A stretch of 34,406 bases of DNA, taken from contig JAHEDQ010000002.1 in assembly GCA_024641125.1 (NCBI GenBank), positions 22,475 through 56,880 of the forward strand, given 5' to 3'. The notes below the pieces were generated by a model. The model worked only from the letters and a program-made list of their open reading frames with translations, searched no databases and was not told where the DNA came from. Below, in pieces: positions 9,667-15,834 of this stretch (positions within the stretch are counted from its first letter, which is position 1; every line of letters begins with the position of its first letter). The position numbers and the translations under genes are program-made. Origin of the DNA: Candidatus Competibacteraceae bacterium (GTDB lineage Bacteria; Pseudomonadota; Gammaproteobacteria; Competibacterales; JAHEDQ01).

Positions 9667-10839
9667 TTACTCCGTCCGTTTGAACATGGCCATAAAATTC
9701 TTGCGGGGCAGCGGATCCATATTCATGACCTCAATCAGATCGCTCACCTGGTCCAGGTTCGAAACCCCCACCAGCGTTGTTCCGATACCGGGGGTAGAAC
9801 GATTGAACTGCACCGCACGCTGGACCGGCGAGAGATGCGGCAGAGCCGCCTCCACGGTCCTCGCGGACCTTTTCGCCAAGTTCCCCTTGAGCAGTGTGTG
9901 GCTGGCCAGCAGATACAGCTTGAGCTGGTGCGCCGCCTGCACGGTGCTGGCCACATTGCCCTGACCGGTGGCTTGATTGAAGCGACTGAACCCCTCCAGC
10001 ATGACCTGGTTATAGGGCATCGACACCAGTTTGAGATGGTGTCGCGCCCGGGCACCGCCCTCGACCGCCTGGGCAGCCTTGTCGGCCAGGCCCAACAGCG
10101 AGGTCAGGGACTGAAACAGCAGGTGATCGGTTTCCACCCTGAAGCCATCGAAGGTGCTTATGCCATAGTAACGCAGGCGTCCATCGCGAACGGCACGCTC
10201 AAGCAGGATAAACACCTGCAGCAGTTTCCGGTTCAGAACCTCCTTGCCGATACCGGCGATATGCACCTCGGGTTGATCCACCAAAAAAGCGTCCAGGGTA
10301 TCGATCCCCATCAGGCTTCGGGACAGTTCCAACTGATAATTGATATAGGCGGGGCTGATCAGATGAGACATGCCGGTCAAGTCATCACGGGTACCCAGGC
10401 CCTGAGCGACGATCTCGCGCTCAAACCAAAGCTCCGGATCATCGGGCCGACCGCCGCGCCAGGACAGAAATCCGCCCTTGGACACCAGAAACATGGCCGA
10501 CCGCGGGACACCGGACTCCACCGCCGCACGCACCCCCGCCCCCACCGCCGCCAGGGCACGCCCGTAGCGATAGTGTGCCGCGGTATCAACCACATTGATG
10601 CCGGACTGCAGGGCCCGGGTCACGGCACCGGCCACCTGGATGTCGGCGGCGGGACTGGCCGCGCCGGGAAAGGTCCCGACCCCAATCGAGCTGAGGCGGA
10701 TCCGGCTGCGCAGGAAATCGCTGTAATGGCCCTCACCCGCATGGGCGGCATGGACTGCGGCATAGGCCCGGGTGGCCTCAGGCGTGGCACTGCCGGCGAG
10801 GCGACGCGGGTCGGTCTTAAGAGTCAACGTGTCCTCCAA
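9667..10839 (-). CDS. Aldo/keto reductase-family protein
   Basis: A 390-aa TIM-barrel oxidoreductase-like protein. The AKR landmarks are visible: the N-terminal barrel strand with IGVGTFPG at ~52-59, NVVDTAAHYRYG at ~82-93 with the family Asp (D85) and Tyr, the Lys of SKGGF (K121), and the C-terminal cofactor-loop region GIGTTLVGVSNLDQVSDLIEV. The position normally held by the tetrad His (LHNPE-like motif) reads VDQPE, so the protein may be catalytically altered. It starts at TTG 10839 (or an in-frame TTG four codons later) inside the 3' end of the deacetylase-like gene, overlapping it by 23 bp, so the two are co-transcribed and probably coupled. The substrate is unknown. The family call is good; activity is uncertain. 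Confidence 0.8.
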   Translation of the reverse strand: MEDTLTLKTDPRRLAGSATPEATRAYAAVHAAHAGEGHYSDFLRSRIRLSSIGVGTFPGAASPAADIQVAGAVTRALQSGINVVDTAAHYRYGRALAAVGAGVRAAVESGVPRSAMFLVSKGGFLSWRGGRPDDPELWFEREIVAQGLGTRDDLTGMSHLISPAYINYQLELSRSLMGIDTLDAFLVDQPEVHIAGIGKEVLNRKLLQVFILLERAVRDGRLRYYGISTFDGFRVETDHLLFQSLTSLLGLADKAAQAVEGGARARHHLKLVSMPYNQVMLEGFSRFNQATGQGNVASTVQAAHQLKLYLLASHTLLKGNLAKRSARTVEAALPHLSPVQRAVQFNRSTPGIGTTLVGVSNLDQVSDLIEVMNMDPLPRKNFMAMFKRTE

Positions 10840-12004
10840 ACAGCGGATGCTGCCGAATGAGCCGCTGGGTCCGGTCCAGCACCTCGGGTCTCACCGGACC
10901 CATGTTCGGACCGTCCAGCCGACCCGTGAAAAAGCCGGGAAAGTAATCTTCGTCCTCATCCATATCCCAGTCCACCGCACGCAACAGATCGGCCGCCGCC
11001 CGGGGCAGCGCATCAGGCAGACTGCGTCCGGACAACACAGCCCAGACGCCGGTCCAGCAGCGCGCCAGCGCCAGGGGATGGTAGCCACCGCCACCGGTCA
11101 CCAGCAGACGGGGGGTGCCGTGGGCATCGGTGGGCGCGCCCAGCATGATTTCCCGCACCAGTTCGAGATAGAACCGGGTGGAAAGATTAAATTTGCCAAG
11201 CGGGTCCGGACCCAAGGCATCGGTACCGGCCTGGAGCACCACCACGTCCGGTACCCCTGCGGCCAGAAGCCGGGGCCAGATTTGCCGGAACAGCACGCGA
11301 TACTCACTGTCGTTCACCCCGGGCGGCAGGGGCAGATTCACCGCATTGCCCCGTGAACCGCAGTCCTCGATCCGACCGCCGACAAAGGGATATGCATATC
11401 CGGTGTCCATATGCACCGAGAAGGTGATCACCTCCGGGTGATCTCGGAACGCATATTCGACCCCATCACCGTGATGGGCGTCCACATCCACATACAAAAC
11501 CCGCAGGCCGGCCTGACGAAAGCGCAGGATGGCCAGCACCGGGTCGTTGAAAAAACAAAACCCCCGGGCCTGATCCGGCATGGCGTGGTGCATGCCGCCG
11601 GCCGGATTGAACGCCACCCGTCCTGCCAGCACCGCTTCCGCGCCCTGAATGCTGCCGCCGGTGGCGGTGGCCGGCGTAGTGAAAAAGCCATCGAAAAAGG
11701 GGTTCTCGAAGTTGCCGATATTGTGCCGTTGACGATACCGATGCGTGACCTTGCCCAGGACTTGGCAACGCTGCATTGCAGCAATGTACTCAGGGTCGTG
11801 GAACCAAGCCAGCTCGGGCACCGTGGCGACGCGGGCCGGCAGAAATTCGTGTGGCCGCAAAGCGCCGTAAGCGGCGATCAAATCCTGAGTGAGGGACACC
11901 CGTGGAATGGCCAGGGGATGGTTTTCACCATAGCTGTGGCGCCGGTATCGCCCGGCTCCGATGAACACGGCCGGTTGCGCAGGTGCCGGCTCCGGCCAGT
12001 CCAT
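10817..12004 (-). CDS. Class I histone deacetylase / AcuC-type amidohydrolase
   Basis: Zinc-dependent deacetylase-fold enzyme of the HDAC/AcuC/acetylpolyamine amidohydrolase superfamily, cytoplasmic. From the ATG at 12004 the product is 395 aa. Catalytic motifs are intact: the His pair in GGMHHA (residues ~139-140), zinc ligands Asp175 and His177 in YVDVDAHHGD, the distal Asp in GTDALGPDPLG, and the Gly-Tyr motif GGGGYH holding the catalytic Tyr. The frame remains open to a TTG at 12127, but the extra 41 residues are low-complexity and absent from the family start (about 25 residues before RYRRHSYGENHP). Its 3' end overlaps the aldo/keto reductase-like gene. Small acetylated or acylated metabolites or lysines are the possible substrates; sequence does not decide. 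Confidence 0.88.
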   Translation of the reverse strand: MDWPEPAPAQPAVFIGAGRYRRHSYGENHPLAIPRVSLTQDLIAAYGALRPHEFLPARVATVPELAWFHDPEYIAAMQRCQVLGKVTHRYRQRHNIGNFENPFFDGFFTTPATATGGSIQGAEAVLAGRVAFNPAGGMHHAMPDQARGFCFFNDPVLAILRFRQAGLRVLYVDVDAHHGDGVEYAFRDHPEVITFSVHMDTGYAYPFVGGRIEDCGSRGNAVNLPLPPGVNDSEYRVLFRQIWPRLLAAGVPDVVVLQAGTDALGPDPLGKFNLSTRFYLELVREIMLGAPTDAHGTPRLLVTGGGGYHPLALARCWTGVWAVLSGRSLPDALPRAAADLLRAVDWDMDEDEDYFPGFFTGRLDGPNMGPVRPEVLDRTQRLIRQHPLFGGHVDS

Positions 12005-12264
12005 GACGGGCGCTTCAGCCTCGGCCAAGGTGGCTGCACCGCACCGATCGAAAGCCCTGCAGCCGGAAGTCGGAGGCGCTCCCATCCCCCCGGCTGGCGA
12101 ATTCGGCAGACTGGCGTAAAGCGCCAACTGGCCGGTGTGACGCCGCTCCTGGGTCTTGCGACGGTATCAATGGAGGACTCCCTGGGAAAGTGCTGACCAT
12201 GCGAACGCGCTCGGCGCGATAGCAGGCATGTCGATACCAGCGTGCCCCGCAGCCCAAATCGCCA

Positions 12265-12290
12265 AGTATATAATGTTGCGCTAATATACT
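12265..12290. promoter_or_regulatory. AT-rich palindrome, operator candidate in the divergent promoter region
   Basis: Arms AGTATATAAT and CTAATATACT are separated by 6 bp and match as an inverted repeat at 8 of 10 positions. The right arm and spacing are the same as in the element at 9384-9403. TATAAT at 12269-12274 lies inside the left arm and could be a plus-strand -10 box, though no convincing -35 is 17 bp upstream. It lies about 240 bp before the IclR start and 260 bp before the deacetylase start. Confidence 0.5.
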
Positions 12291-12371
12291 GGTTGTACAG
12301 AGCCATGGATAGTCGGGTGCCGGCACCATGTCGCTTTCGTCCACGACCCGGATATACTCCGAGACTCGAGA

Positions 12372-12417
12372 AAAGGCTGATCAACTGGTACAAATCGCGT
12401 TTCGCTACCAAGGGCGC
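12372..12417 (+). repeat. Direct repeat, copy 1 (46 bp, paired with 15267-15313)
   Basis: Begins AAAGGCTGATCAA and ends AAGGGCGC, with an identical 12-bp core AATCGCGTTTCG in the middle. About 80% identical, with one single-base gap, to the copy at 15267-15313 in the same orientation. Both copies are between genes. They flank the block holding the IclR gene, the 106-aa orphan, the pseudo-receiver gene and the second lipoate-ligase-like gene. No terminal inverted repeats or transposase are seen. Confidence 0.6.
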
Positions 12418-12507
12418 AAAGACACAGACGCGATCGCAGCATTTGAGCCGCCACCTGAAGCGTATTCCGATCCCTTGGGTCCATCCCATTTTCGAACCAA
12501 GAAGCGA

Positions 12508-13353
12508 ATGACTGAACGACGTTCCCCAGGACGCCCTCGAACGGCCCTCTCCACAGGGGCCAGTGCTCAGCCGGGCAGCGGCCAGGTTCAGTCCCTGACC
12601 CGCGGCCTGCGGCTGTTGACGGCGCTGGCCGAGGCCACCGATGGTGCTACCCTGACTGACCTTGCGCTTCAGGTGGGGCTGGCCCCCTCCACCACCCATC
12701 GGCTGCTGAATACCTTGGAAATGGAGGCTTTTGTCCATCAGGATGCCGGCCAGGGCCGCTGGTATGTCAGCGTCAAGGCGTTCCAGGTGGGCAATGCGTT
12801 CCTCAACACCCGCGACATCGTGGCACGTGCCCGGCCCCACCTGCAGGAACTGATGGAAACCTCGGGGGAAACAGTAAACCTGGCGGTGCCGGACCAGGGT
12901 GAAGCGGTGATGATGGCCCAGGTGCAATGCCACGAGATGATGCGCATGCTGGTCCCCCTGGGCAGCCGCGCACCGATGCACGCCTCCGGGGTGGGTAAGG
13001 CGCTCTTGGCAGCCATGTCGAACAGCGAGGTAAACCGCATCATCGAACAACGCGGTCTGTCCAGTTACACCGATTCAACGGTGGACAGCCCGCAACGGCT
13101 GATGACGGAGCTCGAAGCAATCCGGGACGCGGGCTGGGCCTACGACAACGAGGAGCACGCCGTGGGGCTGCGCTGCGTGGCAGCGCCCATTTACGACGAA
13201 CACGGCCTTCCGGTGGCCGCCATTTCCGTCTCCGGACCCCGTTCTCGCGTATCCAACGCGCAAGTCGCCGAGTTCGGATCCATGGTGTCTCGTGCCGCAG
13301 CGAACATCACACGGGCCATCGGCGGCGCACCCCCGGGCAACCAAGCTGCGTAG
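12508..13353 (+). CDS. IclR-family transcriptional regulator
   Basis: DNA-binding regulator with an N-terminal winged helix-turn-helix (residues ~26-90; QSLTRGLRLLTALAE then TLTDLALQVGLAPSTTHRLLNTLE) and a C-terminal small-molecule-binding domain (~100-275) with the family signature DAGWAYDNEEHAVGLRCVAAPI. From the ATG at 12508 the length is 281 aa, the family norm. The frame is open back to 12328, but those 60 residues run through the 46-bp repeat and are not IclR-like. IclR proteins usually sense small carboxylates or aromatic acids and often act on a divergent neighbour, here the deacetylase and aldo/keto reductase-like pair. Whether it binds the palindrome at 12265-12290 is unknown. Effector and targets cannot be read from the sequence. 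Confidence 0.9.
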   Translation: MTERRSPGRPRTALSTGASAQPGSGQVQSLTRGLRLLTALAEATDGATLTDLALQVGLAPSTTHRLLNTLEMEAFVHQDAGQGRWYVSVKAFQVGNAFLNTRDIVARARPHLQELMETSGETVNLAVPDQGEAVMMAQVQCHEMMRMLVPLGSRAPMHASGVGKALLAAMSNSEVNRIIEQRGLSSYTDSTVDSPQRLMTELEAIRDAGWAYDNEEHAVGLRCVAAPIYDEHGLPVAAISVSGPRSRVSNAQVAEFGSMVSRAAANITRAIGGAPPGNQAA

Positions 13354-13431
13354 GCAGTGACCAATTCGGTCCCCCCCGGGAAACACCTCGCCCGGTGTCA
13401 AATTCACTGGGCGGCCGCTGGGGAATTCAGT

Positions 13432-13451
13432 ATATTAGTCTTTTCTAATTC
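13432..13451. promoter_or_regulatory. Palindromic operator candidate upstream of the 106-aa orphan
   Basis: Inverted repeat ATTAG, 6 bp (TCTTTT), CTAAT at 13434-13449, with the left arm extended as ATATTAG. It has the same core and spacing as the element at 9384-9403, and its core ends 32 bp before the ATG at 13482. The TATATT/TATTAG within it may also serve as the -10 region, which would make a bound protein block transcription. Confidence 0.55.
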
Positions 13452-13481
13452 GGTCATTCGCCACAAGTTGCGGAGCTCGCC

Positions 13482-13802
13482 ATGAACAGACTCATCAGGT
13501 CGGTCCAGATCAACGGGGTGGAATTCAATACCAACCGGGATCCACAGTTCTACCGACGCAGCGTCAACGAGCCATTCTCCATCCAGCTGTTTCTGACCGG
13601 CACCGGTCGCGCCGATGCGACTCTGGAGATCGCCGGCGAAGGCGAAGACGCAAAATCGGTCGAACTGCCCGGGCGCGTCGCCTGGGAGGCCCGGTTTGAA
13701 TCCGCCGGTACGCGCGTCGGGCGGGTCACCGTCACCTGCGGTGAACAGAGCGAACACCGAGATTTGCGGTTTGACGTGGAAGCACATGCCTGGGTCGGCT
13801 GA
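13482..13802 (+). CDS. Hypothetical protein, 106 aa, beta-rich
   Basis: No family recognised. The ATG at 13482 has a CGGAG 8 nt upstream, and an operator-like palindrome precedes it, so I consider it a real gene. The protein starts MNRLIRSVQINGVEF, has no signal peptide or membrane span, and alternates hydrophobic and polar residues in short stretches (FSIQLFLTG, ATLEIAG, RVGRVTVTC, LRFDVEAHAWVG). That pattern suggests an all-beta, perhaps Ig-like, domain. One Cys (in TVTCGEQ) is present. It forms its own transcription unit downstream of the IclR gene (128-bp gap) and converges with the pseudo-receiver gene. Function unknown. Confidence 0.65.
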   Translation: MNRLIRSVQINGVEFNTNRDPQFYRRSVNEPFSIQLFLTGTGRADATLEIAGEGEDAKSVELPGRVAWEARFESAGTRVGRVTVTCGEQSEHRDLRFDVEAHAWVG

Positions 13803-13849
13803 CGATTCCGGTCAAATTTCCCTGTACCCGGGCATATCGGGCGCAAGGC

Positions 13850-14239
13850 TCATCCGCCCCAGGCATACTGCTCGAAGAACATCGGTAACACCCGGCCGAC
13901 TTCATTCTTGGCAAAGAATCGATCGGCCCGGGCCAGACGCATTTCGTCCCGGATGTCATCGTCGCCGCCAAAGCAGAACACGGCCAGATTGATCTGGTGC
14001 TGGGTTCTGATTTCACGAATCACATCCATGGGATCGTAGACATCACATTCGTCCAGATCGAGGACCAGAAAGCGAAACATCAGCAGTTCATGCCATTGGC
14101 CGGCGTGCTCCAGGTCATCCACTTTGACCTGCTCCCAGCCCGACGGCGTAAGCCTCTGACAGGCGCTCACAAAGTCTGCGTCGGTACTCATCAGCACATA
14201 ACGTCGACGCATGCGACTCGCGATGGTCGGTTCGCTCAT
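13850..14239 (-). CDS. Stand-alone degenerate response-regulator receiver (pseudo-receiver) protein
   Basis: A 129-aa protein with the size and strand pattern of a single CheY-like receiver. The N-terminal acidic pair normally found after strand 1 is replaced (YVLMSTDADF). The phospho-acceptor position seems kept as Asp61 in FLVLDLDE, the strand-4 Thr/Ser is lost (AVFCFGGDDD), and the strand-5 Lys is kept (Lys111 in RFFAKNE). Phosphorylation may therefore be lost or altered. No output domain follows. The ATG at 14239 overlaps the stop of the ligase-like gene upstream (ATGA), a strong sign of coupled translation and perhaps of a physical partnership. It is the last gene of the long minus-strand array. 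The frame is open further upstream, but that part lies inside the ligase gene. Confidence 0.65.
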   Translation of the reverse strand: MSEPTIASRMRRRYVLMSTDADFVSACQRLTPSGWEQVKVDDLEHAGQWHELLMFRFLVLDLDECDVYDPMDVIREIRTQHQINLAVFCFGGDDDIRDEMRLARADRFFAKNEVGRVLPMFFEQYAWGG

Positions 14240-15228
14240 GGGATTCCCCGGATGGCTTCCCGGGCCTCGCCTATCAGCGGCAAGGCGGCCACCGGGCCCA
14301 GACAACGGCAAGCCGCCCGCTCGAATGCCGCAGATAAGGGCGCCAGACCCTGCAACCCGTCTAACTCCCGGTTCCGATGGCGGATACGCTCTATCCTGCC
14401 TTGTTTCAGAATCAGCCGGGTCGACTCGAACTCAAGCAGAAACGTCCCGTGGTTGACCTTGATGCCATGACGAACCTGACGGCGGCCGTTGGGATCAACG
14501 CCTTCTTCCAGTTCCAACCTGGCCTGCGGCAATTCGTCCAGCTCGGCCGCGCCAAGTTGGGATCTGCCAAAACACAGACCCAGGTTTCGGCCCAGATCAG
14601 TACGGAAGCGTTCGGCAAGCTCAAACCGTTCCGGGGGTGTGCCCTCAGTCATCCAATCGGTCATACCCTCCCTCAGTGCCCGACCCAGCCAATCACGATA
14701 TCCGGACGTGGGTGCAGACACCAGGGCGGCGAAGGCTTTGGCATCGAACCGATGCAGAAAACTCGCGCCTATCAGGTGTGCCTCTCCCACGCTTGCCGCG
14801 CCGCTGCCCAGAATCTTGCGTTGACCACACCAAAGATCGCCGGTGCCGACGGTTCGAGGGTCCAGGCCAAAAGCACGGTAGGTGCTGCGGGCTGCCGCAA
14901 GCACCACCGAAAACAATGTCTCCCGCGCCGTCCTGACTCGATCGCGATGCACGATAAGATAAAAACTGTCCTGCCCGTCATCCACCAGCACGGTGCCCCC
15001 ACCCAGGCAGCGGCGGGTTGTCACGACACCCCGGAACCGGCAGGCGACCAGATCCAGTTCCGCGCCCGGATCCTGACTGGCGCCGACACACATCTGAGTC
15101 TGGGCCGAGCGCATCCATAGCAGCACCGGCCGATCACCGCCCCGCAGGCACTCGGCAATGGCCAAAGGGACTGCGTGCATTTCCCGGGCATCGGTGTCGC
15201 CTAGGTCGATCCAGCGACCCACTGTCAT
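14236..15228 (-). CDS. Second lipoate/octanoate-protein ligase-like protein (BPL/LPL fold)
   Basis: A 330-aa protein of the biotin/lipoate ligase (LplA/LipM) superfamily. Visible motifs are TTRRCLGGGTVLVDD (~residues 71-84, the RRxxGGG acyl-AMP/substrate loop) and GQRKILGSGAA with Lys138, the invariant active-site lysine. A C-terminal domain from ~250 resembles the accessory domain of lipoate ligases (GIKVNHGTFLLEFES). The usual Asn-Asp before the active-site Lys reads Gly-Asp. It is clearly different from sLpl(AB) at 19639-20730, so the locus has two such enzymes. It may salvage or attach lipoate or octanoate to LbpA, or to another target. I chose ATG 15228 over a TTG at 15279, which lies inside a repeat. 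The following pseudo-receiver gene overlaps it by 4 bp. Confidence 0.75.
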   Translation of the reverse strand: MTVGRWIDLGDTDAREMHAVPLAIAECLRGGDRPVLLWMRSAQTQMCVGASQDPGAELDLVACRFRGVVTTRRCLGGGTVLVDDGQDSFYLIVHRDRVRTARETLFSVVLAAARSTYRAFGLDPRTVGTGDLWCGQRKILGSGAASVGEAHLIGASFLHRFDAKAFAALVSAPTSGYRDWLGRALREGMTDWMTEGTPPERFELAERFRTDLGRNLGLCFGRSQLGAAELDELPQARLELEEGVDPNGRRQVRHGIKVNHGTFLLEFESTRLILKQGRIERIRHRNRELDGLQGLAPLSAAFERAACRCLGPVAALPLIGEAREAIRGIP

Positions 15229-15266
15229 GGAATGAAAGCAAGCGTCTGCGGCATACCGGGCCAGGG

Positions 15267-15313
15267 AAAGTCTGATCAATTGATACGAATCGCGTTTCGG
15301 TCTGCAAGGGCGC
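15267..15313 (+). repeat. Direct repeat, copy 2 (47 bp, paired with 12372-12417)
   Basis: Same orientation as copy 1, with the shared core AATCGCGTTTCG and 3' end AAGGGCGC. It sits in the 146-bp gap between the 133-aa gene and the second ligase-like gene. A separate 13-bp perfect hairpin (TGGCGC, A, GCGCCA) follows at 15328-15340. Confidence 0.6.
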
Positions 15314-15374
15314 GGATACCAGGCCCCTGGCGCAGCGCCATGGTTGGTCTGTCAATAAGCCGGTCGGATCAGGC

Positions 15375-15776
15375 TCATTCACCGTCGGCGTCGGCGGCCG
15401 GATCGGATTGGTAAAATTGCTTGAAGTAGAAATCCTTCTGGCGAAGTTCCTGATAGAGAGCTGCACGCTCTTCCACGCCTTGACGCAGAATTCGGATCAA
15501 GGCCTTGGCCTGCTCCCCGTCCACCAGGTGCATCTGACCGACCAGATCCTGATCCGTATCCAGAATGTGGCCTTCCAGTTCTCCCGGCTGATCCACATAG
15601 AGCAACATGGATGCGCATTCCGGATCCTCCGGATCGAGCGGCTGGAACACAACCTTTCCCAACCAGGCCAGCCTGGCCACCTGATTGAACTGTCCGAGAT
15701 CGAACTTCTTGCCCTGCCTGTACTTGTTCAACTCGTTCCGGATGGCGCCGAGATTGGTGATCTTGATGGATTTCAT
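15375..15776 (-). CDS. Hypothetical protein, 133 aa
   Basis: No family recognised. A strong ribosome-binding site (GAGGTAAGG) precedes the ATG at 15776, so the gene is very likely real. The product is soluble, without signal peptide or membrane span: a basic start (MKSIKITNLGAIRNELNKYRQGKKFD), a central mixed region with one Cys, and an acidic, probably helical C-terminus (residues ~90-133, ending DPAADADGE). It follows the FadL-type porin gene by 58 bp. That gap contains a GC-rich stem (15797-15805 with 15813-15821) without a T-run, which could slow transcription. It precedes the second ligase-like gene by 146 bp. Function unknown. Confidence 0.7.
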   Translation of the reverse strand: MKSIKITNLGAIRNELNKYRQGKKFDLGQFNQVARLAWLGKVVFQPLDPEDPECASMLLYVDQPGELEGHILDTDQDLVGQMHLVDGEQAKALIRILRQGVEERAALYQELRQKDFYFKQFYQSDPAADADGE

Positions 15777-15834
15777 GCCCTTACCTCGACCGGATCGCCG
15801 GACGGCGCAGGACCGCCCGGCGACCCAAACCGGA

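Larger units (their letters stand above)
12005..12507. other. Divergent intergenic region between the deacetylase and IclR genes
   Basis: A gap of about 500 bp that I regard as non-coding. It holds an AT-rich imperfect palindrome (12265-12290) containing a TATAAT, and one copy of a 46-bp direct repeat (12372-12417). Open frames exist (12242-12511, and the upstream extension of the IclR frame from 12328), but they lack a family, a ribosome-binding site or coding-like composition. Promoters for both flanking genes probably lie here. Confidence 0.5.

Noticed and set aside
9438-9683. 81-codon plus-strand frame between the RND and aldo/keto reductase-like genes
   Set aside because: Arg/Pro-rich translation without family resemblance, overlapping the 3' end of a convincing gene.
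9835-10860. Long plus-strand frame (341 codons) opposite the aldo/keto reductase-like gene, and similar long antisense frames elsewhere (e.g. 19369-21171, 20577-21860, 30598-31677)
   Set aside because: Antisense shadows of well-supported genes in GC-rich DNA; the translations resemble no protein family.
12242-12511. 89-codon frame in the deacetylase/IclR gap, and the upstream extension of the IclR frame from 12328
   Set aside because: Both run through the 46-bp repeat and have no family, ribosome-binding site or IclR-like content; IclR similarity begins after 12508.
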